DNA from: Antedon bifida
Taxonomy: Eukaryota > Echinodermata > Crinoidea > Comatulida > Antedonidae
Length of the DNA: 64,000 nucleotides
NCBI GenBank assembly: GCA_963402885.1
Contig: OY727101.1
Location: 16,220,417-16,284,416, forward strand
Reading direction: 5' to 3'
Of this stretch, positions 38,257-51,460 are shown in pieces. Made by a program: the position numbers and the translations under genes. The notes below the pieces were generated by a model. The model was not told the origin of the DNA and searched no databases. It saw only the letters and a list, made by a program, of their open reading frames with translations. The first letter of the stretch is position 1, and the number at the start of each line of letters is the position of its first letter.

Positions 38257-39877
38257 TGACAATTATTTAATGAAGAAATATGTATATGCAAAATGTCCAG
38301 CAGTCTACTTACGACCATGTCCATATAGTTCTACTGGACGTGATGAAGAAGCCTCCTATATTCGGACAGTACATTAAAGAACATTCCACACACATAACTC
38401 TGTGGCACTCGCCTAAGATTGGTTTATGAAGTTAGCAGCAAAGAATAAGTTTGGAAAATAAATCAATTCGGTTAGGTTAGGTGTAATATTGTTACAAGAC
38501 GGTACACGTGGTGGTGGATGACAATTGGTACAATTGTCAAAAGACAAATATGTAGTACTGTTATGTATGGTAAAAGATGTAATAAATTATGAAGTGCCAT
38601 ACATTCAAGGCTTTAAAGTAAAAAATAACAAATACATTAAATGTTAATCTACACTAAAATAATTTAAAAGTAACATATCTGTGCTTTGTTCTCAAACTTT
38701 ATCTTTATTGAATTTTACATACAAATCAAATAAAAATCGTATACAAAATTTACCTATTGACATTAGTATTTGATGATGACCTATCGTCAAAATACTTCTA
38801 GTACAGTAAATTAAATAGATTTGCATGAATGTTATTTTGGTTGACATAAATGACTTTGAGGATCAAAAACGTCTAAAATGAAGTGAGCCCTCAACTCCAT
38901 TTTTTCCCTTTCTGAGGTATAATTATTTCTGAGGTAGAAATATATATGCAATTTTGATCCACAACTGTTTATTAAGATTAATTATTAGTCCATAATAGCA
39001 AACTTTATAGTTTGCAAACTCCGACTTTCGTCAGAAATGACTTCTCAAAGTTTGTCAGCGTAGACAATAGCAAACTTCGACAAACTGCAAAAACAAGTTT
39101 GCAGAAGCTGTGCCTACACAAAAAAACAAACAGTTTTTTGTTAGTTGACAAGTTGCAGAAAAAAAGTTTGCCGATGTGTATGCTGGCAAACTTTTGTTTG
39201 AAAAGTCGAGCAAACTTTGAGTTTGACAAGAAAAGTTTTTAAAGTTTACTAGTGTATACCATCAGTTGATAAACTTTGACAAACTGCAGAAAACAAGTTT
39301 GCAAAAGTCTACGTTGACAAACTTTTGTTAGAAAACCAGAGCAAACTTTGAGTTTGCCAAGAAAAGTTTTTAAAGTTTACTAGTGTATACCACCAGTTGA
39401 TAAACTTCGACAAACTGCAGAAAACAAGTTGGCAAAAGTCTACGTTGGCAAACTTTTGTTTGAAAAAAACCCGAGCAAACTTTGAGCTTGCCAAGAAAAG
39501 TTTTTAAAGTTTACTAGTGTATACCACCAGTTGATAAAACAAGTTGGCAAAAGTCTACGTTGACAAACTTTTGTTTGAAAACTCTTTGAGTTTGACAAGA
39601 AAAGTTTGTAAGTGTAGGCCAGTTGACAAACTACAGAAAACTAACTTGCAGAAGGCTACACTTAGCAAACACACAGTTTGCAAGCAAAAATTAAGTTTAC
39701 TAGTGTAGACTTTACTTTTGCTCTCCCAAAATTGTTCAAGATCCCAAATTGTACTATAACAATGCATTTTGACTGAAAAACTATAATGTACATTTTAAGC
39801 AAAACATTGACAAATTTTGGGAAAGTTAACAACCCCATTCTTCCCTCTAAACACAAGGTGGGATAATATCTGATGAA
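38257..39877. other. Convergent 3' gap between EF-hand gene and Dispatched gene
   Basis: Holds the 3' UTRs of both genes. AATAAA at 38581-38586 (plus) suits the EF-hand gene. The reverse-strand hexamers at 38704-38709 and 38965-38970 could serve the Dispatched gene; use of the former would place its 3' UTR across the tandem repeat. No further gene seen. Confidence 0.5.
39001..39720. repeat. Tandem array, unit about 131-134 bp
   Basis: AAAGTTTACTAGTGTATACC starts at 39241, 39372 and 39506. Each is followed by CAGTTGATAAAC, ACAAACTGCAGAAAACAAG, a GTCTACGTTGACAAACTTTTG block and AGCAAACTTTGAGTTTG. Flanking diverged units extend the array to both sides. Open frames on both strands here are by-products of the repeat. 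Confidence 0.9.
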
Positions 39878-42800
39878 CTACCGTATTGGTACCCATATAT
39901 CTTTTATTGTAGGATCATTGTTTGGTATCATATCAGAGTTAGGCACACTATGGTAAACCTGTGTTAAAAACTTTTCATCTTCCAAAATTCTTTCCGTTCT
40001 TGAATGTACTCTATCAAAATTATCTGGATGTAAAATCTGTATAGCAGCTTCCCCGAGTCTTAAATCTTTGGTATTTAATCTTTGAGTGTCTAGGTGTGGC
40101 GTGTCCCACATTGGGATTTCACGACTATTATTCAAAGTTCTTGCGCTATTATGCGTGTTGTGGTCCCAACTTGGAGGAATTCTAACAAGAGTTTTTAAAA
40201 CCGGTATTGTTTGTTGCCCATTATCATGAAGACATTCCAACTCCACAGAATCAGAGGATTGTGGCATACTCGATGATTGGAACGACATACTATAATCTCT
40301 TAGTCTATGCTTAGATGGTGATTTGTTACAATGTGCTTTTTTGCAGCATTTCATAGCTGTGAGTCCGAAATCTTTTTCAGGCCCAACAAAGTGGCACACC
40401 GATTGAAAGAACAATGTAGAGTACAACCATGTGATGGTCATGATAAGCATCAGAAAGACGCCCATCCGAGTGTATGATAGAATTGTGGATGGCATCATAA
40501 ACGCTCCAGCAACGAACGTGGTCAACGCTGCCATTGTTATTGCACACCCCATCTGCGATACAGAAAATATAACTTTTGATTCACGATCTTTCTCCTGAGC
40601 TAATTGATATGCAACTCCGTAATGAACAGTGAAATCTATTGAAAGACCAACAGCTATGGAAATGATGACTGACTCCAGAATATTCAGTTCCCAACCGAGG
40701 AATACCAAAATACCGATTGTCAGAAAAATTGCACCAGATATTGAAAGCATTGCATACAAAGTTATAAGAAGATTCCTAGTCGTTAGTAATAGTACTATGG
40801 TAGCGATTGATACTGAAAGCATGAGTGAATTTGGCGTTCCAACCGCGAGGTGATGTTGCAAATCGTAAAATGTAAGTAAACTTTCATCCGCTATGGCCCA
40901 GCCATTTTTCAAACCTTTCGGAGCAGTTTCTAGCTCTTTATCTAACCAATCGTTTATACCATTCCAAAAATCATTTACTTTTCCATAAACAACAGAATAT
41001 TCAAATTCTGCCTCAAATGTTACTAAAACAACACTAATCCTATCGTCATCTTTATGAAACTTTGGACCCCCAACGGTTCCATCAAAATAAATTAATAAAT
41101 CATCGTACAGATACAGCACTAGTTCTTTCAGGCAGTATTCAAAAACTGATCGAGAGTAAGGAAATGTTGTATTATTACAACATGGGGAAACGTCTATTCC
41201 TGATGGAGTCAAACATGGATTCTGTGTCATCCAATCACGGAACCCTTCCATAAAACATGATTCCGGATGATAACCTAAGGTTCGCTTATAAAATGTTTGT
41301 TCACGTAATCTTTGGCAAAATCCATACATCCACTGTTGAGAATCAGGACTAGAAATATCCAAGGAATCATCCAGTACCAAATGCCCGGCATCATCCGGAT
41401 CCCAGTGATTCCCATTGTCTACAGCATGTACACCAAAAATTATATTCACTGGAATCGAATTTGATAGTTCATCATTGCCATCCTGAACATTTTCAAATCT
41501 GAACAAATGTCTGTATACCTGATCGTATTTCTCAAACGGATGCGAACTTTGCAAAAGTTGAAATTCTGACACTGTTGGCAAACTTAAGCCTGGAGTTACA
41601 AATATCAAAATAGCACCAGATATCGCTAAGCTAAAAAATAATAATAACCAAAATATTCTTAAACGAATAATTATACATGGTAATAACTTTTCAAAAAATA
41701 TTCTAGAATATTCACTAGCTTGATATCGTAGCTTACGAAAAAATAATAAAAATTTATCAAAATAAGTTTTTTGGTTTCGCTGTTTTATGCAAGTCAATTT
41801 TTGGCTTATCAAATCATGTATAATAACGACAGCAGGCAGCCACGTAATTGTCAGTAAGAAATTAATCATGATTGCGGTTCCTGCATAAATTGCAAAACAA
41901 CGAATAGCCGTAATTGAGCTAATAGCGTTTACGTAAAATGCAGCTGCTGTAGTGAAGCTAGTAACAAACATTGTGAGAACGGCGTGACGTAGAGTCTCGA
42001 TCATAATTATTAATAATGGCGTATGTGGTCTTTCAAATCGTAGTTTTTTCCAAATATCGCAGAAAATAAACGTGTCGTCTGCACCAATCCCGACAAGTAA
42101 AATAATAGCACATAGGTTCATGAACGGGAAGAATACTAATCGAAAAACGACAATGTAAAAAAAGTACGAGAAAATAAGTGACATTAAAATACTTGCAATA
42201 CTCATAGTCGTAATAAATAATGAGCCAATGTAAACCCACATTATAAAGAAAACAAACGTCACACCAAGAGCAGGATATACCGTATCTGATATCAAATAAT
42301 CAACAAACAACGAATCTTTCATCCCGAAATCGATACCAGCAATTTCGGTTTCTCCATCCGATAAATCTGAATCTTTAAAATTATCAATGTATATATTCTT
42401 TAAATGATTTTCCCCTTTTGTAATTGGAGAAATAACCATCGTCGCTTTTGGATGAAAATTATTTGGATTTTCAATGCTAAGAAAATCAGTGCTTAAGACG
42501 TACTGAAACAACATATAGACCGCGTTGAAACGTGTGCAATTTGTCGGTACTGCGTAACAATACTCATTGCGTTTTGAATTTGTACTATAATCCCAGCACA
42601 ATCTGGTTAGGGTCCTTTCATGGAAATAATCCGCACAAAATTGAAGTAACTCTATTGCGTACGTAACATCTTCTTGTTCAACATCAAAACAAGATGATCT
42701 ATTGCGAAGAAGAGCAACGTAATTTCCCAAAGATTTACTTGGACAACATTCAAAGTTTTGACGCAAACAATACTTGTTGAAATCAATATGGCTACGGACA

Positions 42801-45800
42801 CGTAGTTCATCGACCTTACAAACAGAATGAATCGCTGGTAATGAAAATAATGAATACCCAGGTTCCGATACAAAAGCTATTCTGGCATCATAATCACCAT
42901 CTGTGATTTAACAAGAACAAAATACATTAATAGAAACCTTCCTTTATGATTTAAATTTGATGTGAAAATTAAAAAGAAGATTATCAGCAAAGATGTTATA
43001 TGACTGTTTCATCAATATCATTTCAGATAGAAGATGAAGTCAGATTTGGATTATAAATTAAATGTAAAACTGAAATTATAATTACAGAATAGGAAGTCTG
43101 AAAGGACGTTGTCAATAATGTCGTAGACTTATTAAAAAATTTGAAATTTTCCAGCTGCATAGAGTCTACAGACTCTACTCCGCAAGTTGGTTTCAATCGT
43201 GCATTATCCATTATTCTCAACATATTTACAAAAACCTCAATGTGTAATGTACCACCAATCATGAGGATGTATTCAAATAATGCATACATAGTTAACCTAA
43301 TAGCATGGATACACAATAGATGTGTTATAAAAGTTTTGAGAAATCCATCTTATAACATGATATGTACTGAACATCTGATAGGGAAAAATATACTTACATC
43401 GTTCACTACAGAAGAACGACTCATCAGTATCCAAATATTCATCGGAGGATGACATTAAAGATGACGACGAGGATGATGAATCATCAGTTGAATCGGCGGG
43501 TTCGTTGAGGTAACCCATAGTGTCAATATCACGTATAACACGATTGTCCGACGCAAAATCCTCAAAGTAGTCAGCTGTGTCATGTAACGTCGGATAGAAG
43601 GATAACGATCCCTCTATTACTTTGGATTCTTCGATGTATTGGTTCCAGCTCGAGATGCGACTTTTTATGTCAGTACCCCTTGCTTCAAAACCCTGAAAAA
43701 TACATCACATTATTGACATATTTAAATGAAAAAATATGTATACAAATTATACCGCTTGGGAAGACCCTCGGGATCAAACAAAGTTTCCCCTAAATTGGGA
43801 TTTTCCTCTGAATAGAGTGTCTTCAAGGAAGTGTTCTAAAACATGGCTTCTCAGCCTGTAAGTTGTTACAAACTTTGAGTTAAATGTATTCTGCCATAAT
43901 ATAAATATTTGTACGCAGCTTTTTTTTTTTACTGTGGCCCCTGTCTATTGAAAATGGCCCCCCCACCCCCCGTCTATTGAATATGGCCCCCTGTCTATTG
44001 AAAATGGCTGACCTTTCAACGCTTAGTTACCTTAATTGGGTCACTGAAATCTGGAATGTTGTAGCATAAGAATGTAATTAGGCCGCATGTAAGGAAACCT
44101 ACGAAGATGACAACAATCATAAGAGCTGAGCACCACAACTTGCTCAGCATCAAAGCATACCTAGGAAAACAAAAACAAGGGTAAGTATTAGATGAAGATT
44201 TTTATGGAAAAGCTGGATGTGAGTCCAACTACAACAATATGAATAAGAAAAATATAAAACTATTAAAACATGAGCAATTTGAAAATTTGAAACAAATAGA
44301 AATGGTTGATTTTTAAAATTATTTTACATCAAACAACAGAGGAGATATACGTATATGTTAATGCTAAATTAAATTCTGGGGTAGAGTACTGTAATTAAGC
44401 AATGATGGATTGGTCTACTCAATGATGCGGAGCCAATAAATCTTTCAACTAATATAAAATTATCCTATCTTTTCCACTAATAATCATTCATTATTTGTAT
44501 ACCAACAGCTTTAGCATGAATGTAAAGTCCTGAATAGTTCGGTAGCTCTAAACTAAAATATTAATTCAACCAGGCCTACATACTGGAAACATATCTTGTG
44601 GCTCAGCTGCCTAGCCCAGTAAACTCTCATATCGTCCCCGTTTTCATGCATTCTATTTTAGAATCGGTATAGTTCCATTTGATCTAAAAAAGAACAAAAG
44701 ATGCATTTGCACTTTTTTAACAACAACTATAAAACACATTTTTTATTCATGAATTATACATAATTTACTCTTTATTCATTTATAAATTCATGATTTATCT
44801 AATCAATACAAAACATGCAAGTTTGCATGAAAGCTGTTTTTCCAATCTACGTTGATTTCATAAAATAAAACCAAATGTGCTTTTTAAAATCTAACATCGA
44901 AGGAAAATATCAATTACCGCTTGCAGGAATCCAAATGCCGAACGAATTCAGGAAGTTTGTTTTTTGATCCAGGGATTAGTTTAAACTATAATTCATGTTT
45001 GACTGATTTTCACTGATTGACATGTGTGTGTCTATAAATTATTATTGTTTATTATAAGAAAGAAAGATAAATATATAGCATAGTGTACTTGGTGTTTGAT
45101 AAGCCAGTAGAGTTCAGTAGACAGGCATACTGGTTATAATCATTCAGATATGATTCAAACCAGGGCTCAAAGAAAAATTGGACAGTTCAGCCCTCTGCTT
45201 AAATATTTATTGACTTTTAAGTATTTAAGGAAAATATCTCACTGGGACTTGGAAAGGATTTGAACTAAGAACCCTGACATTGGTTAGCAAGTACTGTATA
45301 TCAAACACTAAGCGAGTGCCAATCAAATTAATCCTATGCATAGTGTAGCAAATAAAATCTAGTTTAAAAGACTTTTTTTACTGATTTCAAATACCCATAC
45401 CCACCTGTTTACAACCTTTTTTAGGTTTTCTAAAAACTTCTACTGCTAAACCATCGAGATATATCACTATGGCTAAACAGTAGCCTTTTATTTATCTACT
45501 ATTATCTAAATATTACTATGATTTCATTCACTATAGAGAAAAAAAAACAAATCCCTATATCATGCCTCACTGGATCGGAAGTTGTGAAGAATGGTCGTAC
45601 TTATGTGAGTTATCCAATGACTTCCTATAGGCCAGATCCAGACAGGAACTATAGTATATCGGTTTATCTTACGCTGTCAACATAGTAATATCTTACTAAT
45701 GCCATTGGAAAAGTAGTGGCCTAGAAACATTGATGTTTTGAATTGATATGTTTTTTTATGCAAAAGATATGTTTAGTTTTGTAGTACTTTTAATTTAATA

Positions 45801-47391
45801 TTGTACAAGATAGACAGTACAGCACAGAATTGAAGGTCACGTTTCTGTCAACGGTAACTAACAAGAAGTACATTTGTTCTCAATTTTGCCTTATAGATAT
45901 TTAACCAGACTTTTATCTTCGTTTATAATCATCGCACACTTTGAAATATTGAGTATGAACATGGAGTAACTCCATGGTATGAATAAAAACAAATCATCAA
46001 AAAAAAAAGACTATTTGATAATAGAATGAAAACTTTGATTGCAAAATTCCTGACAATTAAGGTGTTTACAACCAATCAGGTTGTATAGAAAAAGACCACA
46101 AAAAAGGCAGAAAATTACTCATTGACTGTGGCTGAAGGTGAAAAAACCTTTACACTATTGTACTGTATCATATTGTATTATTTATACTGAAAAGATTATT
46201 GTAGTTGATTTATATAGTAGTACTAAAGATCTATTGATTGAGTCAAGTCACATTATAAAACCTATTTAAAAAGAGCCGACAATTATTCATCAAAAAGCCG
46301 AAGGCTGAAGGAAAAGCTTTACAGTACCGTATTATATTATATTTTCTACTGAAAAGATTATTTAATAAAGATTCGCATTATACTATTGCATAAAGCAGCA
46401 TCAAATAATATGAAGTTGCTTTTAGTGCAATCATACTACACTTCAAGGACAACGCAATAGTTTGCCTGTGCCAAGCATATCAAAAGTATAATTTTATAGG
46501 ATTGGTTGGAAAATTAAAGAGCTTTGTAGAAATGATAAGCGACATTGAGAGGTGAACTGTTCAACCGCCTCCATCCACCAAACCACATTCTCCCTCCATG
46601 GAATCACCAGAACTAAGTAATCCATATTTACGCATTATGTTCAGATTAATGCTAATTCATAATCCAAACTATAAATAAAAGTATGTTTGGGTGCAGAAGA
46701 GCCTTGTAGAATGATAAATTCCGTTTTTGAAGCTGATAACTCTCTCATCCGGCTCTATCTACCAAACCACATTATCCCTTAGGAATCACCAGATCTAAGT
46801 AATCCATATTTACATAATCATGTTTGATTAACGCTAATCCAAACTATAAATACAAATAAGTTCAGAAGAAAGTGCTATGGGAGATGACCGCTTATGCAGA
46901 TATTCCACAGCAGTATAAATACAGTGTACAACTAAAGTGTTTGGGTTCTTGTCAAGAATTGTACACAATGTCCAAATTTTACCGTCTGTGTCCGCTTATG
47001 GGAGGTGTCCCTATGCACAGAAACTGTAGGCAAAATGAATGACGGTCAGTTATGGGATGTGTCCACTTATGAGGTGTCCCATGCACAGAAACTGTAGAAG
47101 GCAGAGATTAAGAGGCCGAACTGTATAAAGCTATGTCTACACAGTTATCCAACTTTATGTGACAAAAAGTGTGATGAGCCCAAATGTGATTATGCTTAAA
47201 TATGGTAGTGATATGACATCATCATATCCATATATGGGCACATCACATATATTTGTCACATAAAGTTTGATAGTGTTACAGACAGAGCTTGTACAAGTAA
47301 CAATCAAATATACTTACACCTTGTTCATAAGTCCAGTTTAGACCACTAGGTTTCCATCAATGTACCTTGAATTCTTCTAATAGATGTCTTT
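39878..47391 (-). CDS. DISP1: Dispatched homologue (RND/sterol-sensing family membrane protein)
   Basis: Dispatched releases cholesterol-modified Hedgehog from producing cells as a plasma-membrane, cation-driven RND-like transporter. Exons in transcript order: 47391-47318 (ATG 47328, 11 coding bases), 44160-44031, 43692-43398, 42900-39878 (stop 39880-39878). Phases agree; the product is 1,152 residues. Membrane span 1 is in exon 2, followed by NIPDFSDPIKGFEARGTDI, a family hallmark. The Cys-rich lumenal region has NFECCPSKSLGNYVALL. Membrane spans 2-6 form the sterol-sensing-like domain with GIGADDTFIFCDIW (Asp pair at about 420-421). The second half repeats this with VGLSIDFTVHYGVAY near 900 and MPSTILSYTRMG. 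The cytoplasmic tail is Ser- and His-rich. The N terminus is only about 10 residues before span 1, against about 180 in human DISP1. In-frame stops precede the ATG in its exon. Further 5' exons are needed by the acceptor at 47392-47393. Confidence 0.94.
43937..44010. repeat. Short tandem repeat, about 25 bp x 3
   Basis: CCCCTGTCTATTGAAAATGG three times with variable C runs, in a Dispatched intron, 21 bp from exon 2. Confidence 0.8.
45235..45325 (-). repeat. Degenerate tRNA-like SINE head
   Basis: On the minus strand, a B-box-like AGTTCAAATCC lies about 50 bp after an A-box-like CTTAGTGTTTGATA. No foldable tRNA. A similar weak B box on the plus strand is at about 45161-45172. Confidence 0.4.
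46518..46860. repeat. Imperfect tandem duplication, about 180 bp x 2
   Basis: Shared blocks in order: CTTGTAGAAATGATAA, CTACCAAACCACATT, GAATCACCAGATCTAAGTAA, TCCATATTTACATAAT and AATCCAAACTATAAATA. A related pair of about 110-bp blocks (ACTGAAAAGATTATT) lies just upstream at 46100-46370. Confidence 0.82.
47127..47291. mobile_element. MITE family A, complete copy
   Basis: AAAGCTATGTCTACACAGTT to GTTACAGACAGAGCTTG, with AAATATGGTAGTGATATGAC and GGGCACATCACATATATTTG inside. It ends 27 bp downstream of the donor of the first Dispatched coding exon. Confidence 0.87.
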
Positions 47392-47994
47392 CTAAAGGAA
47401 TACAAACAAAAAAAAGGATTTATTCCTGGTAACACATTTACAAAATCAAGTCTGCACACAAAAGAAACCTTAGTTAATTTAGATATGTTTGCACTACATC
47501 AGAAGTTTGAAAATGACATCAAGTTCTGTTCAGTTTATTACTTATTTTCGTCTTGTTGCACTCAAATTAAATATAATTTGTAAATTAATTTGGACGAGCT
47601 TAGATTGCAAAGTGCACACAAATCTTGGACTAATTTACCCTTGGTTTGTATGGTTGATTTTATTTTTTAATCCAATGACAGTCCTCCTTGAACATTTAAT
47701 TTAGTAACAAGGAAATCATTAGTGAACATTTGACGCCAAAAAAACATCAGCTGATGTAATTACTACAAAATGTCAAAATAATAGGTTGAACCATGGACCT
47801 ATAAATTAGATATAATTTATACTAGTCCATGGTTGAACTAGAAGTAAAGGCATGCTAATTGTGATTGTGTTAATAATTAAACTGTGATAAGATAAAAAAG
47901 ATAAAATTGAACTGGAAAGTTTTATTTCAGACACGTCCAATGCACAAATTACAGGTTGGATAAACTTATACAATGCTTATAAAATAATTCTCAT

Positions 47995-48078
47995 CATCAA
48001 TGGCACTAGGTCAGGATTGAACCCGGGACCTTGGTTTTGGAAGGCAAGCATGTTGACCACTAATCTACAACTCCACAC
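47995..48078 (-). repeat. tRNA-derived SINE head
   Basis: On the minus strand GTGTGGAGTTGTAGATTAGTGG (A box TAGATTAGTGG) is followed about 35 bp later by GTCCCGGGTTCAATCCTGAC (B box). This is a different subfamily from 5161-5415 but shares the GGAGTTGT start. Confidence 0.7.
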
Positions 48079-48100
48079 ATACTTCCAACAGTTTACTCTT

Positions 48101-48236
48101 TAGCTCTGTCTACACTATCAAACCTTGTGTAACAAAAAAATGTGCCCATATATGGACATGATGATGTCATATCACTATTCACATTTGGACACATCATACT
48201 TTTATTGTCAGACTAGTTTGAAAGTTTAGTCAGATG
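48101..48236. mobile_element. MITE family A, decayed copy
   Basis: The left end TAGCTCTGTCTACACTATCA is intact; the right end is decayed to GTTTGAAAGTTTAGTCAGA. The core ATGTGCCCATATATGGACAT is retained. It is directly next to the SINE head at 47995-48078. Confidence 0.82.
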
Positions 48237-48832
48237 TTTATACAGTACATTATGAAAACATTATGGAAAATATAATTATAATTGTAGTAATTTCTTTATT
48301 GATGTAATTTTGTACTTTTATATGAAAACTTATCTTCATCAAAAACACTCACTGTCACTATAGCAATATAGACTACTAAATTATTGCATGCAATATTTGT
48401 AATTTTGAATAATACATTATGGGAATAATACAAACATGAAATTGGAAATTGTTCTTTGTTCATTATAATTTTCATATAAAGTTTCAAATTACATAAGTCA
48501 GATCAAATGTCCATTACAGTTAATTGCAAACTTATTGGTGTCTAAATGGATCCGTATGAAATCAAGCTACGACATCGAGTAAATTTACGATGACAAGCGA
48601 CATAAAGCAAATAAATAAATTCATAACTAGGTTACCGTACACGAAAAACAAACTCCAAAAAAATATTTACACTTACAGCTTGTGATTGTGTTATTGTTGA
48701 AGATGTAAATTAATCAAATAATCGTTAATTCTGAATTAAACTTGATACCGTAAAAGTTTACCAAGAAAAGTAGATACATTATGTTGGGATTGAACATTTA
48801 TTGAGTCATCATCCTATTGTACAATAAAGTAT

Positions 48833-49167
48833 AAAGCTCTGTCTACTATAAAATGTTATGTGACAAAAAAATGTGATATGCCCATATATCAATCAATTCG
48901 TATTTATAATGCGCCGAATTCTTTCCAAAAAGAAAAGTTCTAAGCCGCAACGCCAGAACCGCTAGCACTCGTAAATTTGTTGGAATAAATATGATTTCAG
49001 ATGCCTTTTAAACAAGTCTGTAGATTTTGATTTCCTGATGTTATTCGGAAGAGTGACATGATGATGTTATATTACTACAATATTTGAACATATCACTATC
49101 AATATCATATTTGGGCACATCACACTTTTTGTGTCAAAATAGTTTGATAGTGTAGACACAGTTTAAA
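48833..49167. mobile_element. MITE family A, copy interrupted by another insertion
   Basis: The left end AAAGCTCTGTCTAC and right end AGTTTGATAGTGTAGACACAG are 330 bp apart instead of about 140. About 48893-49050 (with TTATAATGCGCCGAATTC) has no counterpart in other copies and is probably a nested insertion. Confidence 0.8.
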
Positions 49168-51223
49168 GCATTAGTTCTGGAAATTGCATCGGGGATAGAT
49201 CGTTTTGCGACAACCTAGAAACAAGTTAGGTTGTGTCAATTGATATGTTGTTGGTTGCTGTTGTTGGTCGTTGCCGCAAACTGTGTCAAAGTTGGGTATT
49301 GATGAAGCACGTCCCAACTACCCGGAATTCGCATGAATTAACATGAGTGGATGAGGTCATCGGAATATCACATACGAAAAGTACATAAGCCATCAAGTTG
49401 AAATTGGATATCTAAATACAGGCATCTATTTTGAAGATCAACAAAGATCCTATCTAACTATAAATATCACCAAGAATAATTTGATTGTCGTCTCTGGGGG
49501 ACAATAGGGAGCTTTCGCTTTGATACGACCGGGGGACATCCATTAAGCCGGTTGAAATTAATGCAATCAATTTACAATGTCAATTCAGACAACAAAATTA
49601 ATTCAAAAATAATTCAATAATTATTTCAAATATTTAAATCAGGTCAAGCGATAGATGGTATGGAATTGGATGATGATGATTTACGGGTTATTTTATAATT
49701 AAAAAGAATGTTTGTGATAGCTATTACTGATACCCTATTAAAATTATATCAGCTTGTTGCTTCTCAGCATTTACAGAACGTTTATATCTATAGCTTGTTG
49801 GTAGTATTGCTATGCTAGTTTTGAACAAAATCAGTAGATGTATCGTCGTCATATGGTTTTGGTTTAAAAGAATGTACAGTACGATAAAAGGGTGTGTGCT
49901 CGTAATGTATATTCCGTATCTTTATTCAATCATACAGTATAAGCATATCCATAAAAAAAACCATTGCAGCATGAAACTCTGAATTGTAGTATTTCTACAA
50001 AAATTATTAATATTATAGACAAATTACACAAATGAATGGTATAGAATGAAGATGCGTAACAAGTTTTGTGTGATTATTTTCAGAACTAGACTATAATGAT
50101 TACTATACTTTTTTAACTTAATTTTTTAAGACTTTTCAATTTCAAGGTATTCAATTTATGGAGATTAGTACTGTATACAGCCACAAAAAAATTTGATTTG
50201 AAATTAATATGTTTTAAACTGTTTAAACATATCTTCAGAAGAAGCCTGGATACATACAGAAACAATGTTGATTGCTTGCTGTTTCTATAGTTACCTAATT
50301 AAAAAACAAATTGGTGTTAAGCACAGCTGGTTTGCAGGAAATTCATTTACAAATTAATATCAATTGCGACTACTTAACTGCCGGAAACATTTAAATTTAT
50401 TTAATTTTTTTTTTTTAAAGAAAAAAATACTGTGTGTTGACCAACTATTAATCCTATACTCATCGAGTACAGTATAATAAAACAAAAACCAAAAACGCCA
50501 ACTATAGGCTAAATTTGGACACAAGACTGGTAAAAATATATTGTTAATATATAATGCAATCTTGGTATTAGCTATTAATTACTGCTCCATTTCCATGCAT
50601 AACCCTTCATGCGCGGGACATTCTTTTTTTATCACGAACCTACGAAGTGTTGTCTTTTTATTCTGGGATCGGTCATATACAGTATAAAATAAACAATCTA
50701 TTGCTTTGAATGTTATTTGTCTTTAAAAAAAGAAAAATTTAAGTATTTACAACCAAATCATGTTCTCTCTCAAACCATATCAGATACATACTCCAAAAAA
50801 TGTTGAATCTTTGGATAAATGGGCCATATACTTCAGTTTAGTTCACAATACATTTTCTAATTATAAAATATCTATTATTAAATTATCTATATTCATTATT
50901 AAAATAACTGAACTGTTAAAACTTATGCAGTATACTAGCGGTCAAAATGAGTGACAAATAAAATGATGTATTTCTTGTCACGTTGTGTTAAATTTTATGG
51001 GAGATAGGTCGATATTAAAAGCAAACAATTTAATAAAGTCAACACATTAAGTTGTAGAGCTAACTGTATTCTTGAGTATGGAGTGCAAACATGAATTAAT
51101 TTACATCCCGTTTTCCACTTAAATTTTCATTCGGTATTATGGCCAGTTTATTGTGTCATTGGTCATTGCTTAGACCTACAGTAGAATCAACCAAAAATGT
51201 CTTGAGGAATCAATTGATGAAGC

Positions 51224-51460
51224 TTCTTTCTTTATAAAATTTCTTTTATGAACTAAACTACTACTTAGGAAGTACTAGAAAAGCGTATTTTGAAAGATAA
51301 TAAAACACTTTTGAAAGATAATTGTCTGAGCAAGAACATTTACAATTCAAAGACATAAGGTACTGTAGTATAAAACATGTATACTTTCTTTATAAAATTT
51401 CTTTTCTAAACTACTGTACTACTACTACTACTTAGGAAGTACTAGAAAAGCATATTTCCT
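51224..51460. repeat. Direct duplication, about 70-bp block repeated at 155 bp
   Basis: TTCTTTATAAAATTTCTTTT and CTACTACTTAGGAAGTACTAG followed by AAAAGC occur twice. The second copy has an expanded TACTAC run. Confidence 0.85.

Noticed and set aside
39005..39767. Open frames on both strands at 39-39.8 kb
   Set aside because: All lie in the 131-134-bp tandem array and read the same repeat.
40629..41253. Plus-strand open frames inside Dispatched
   Set aside because: Antisense shadows of the long Dispatched exon, whose protein is recognised.
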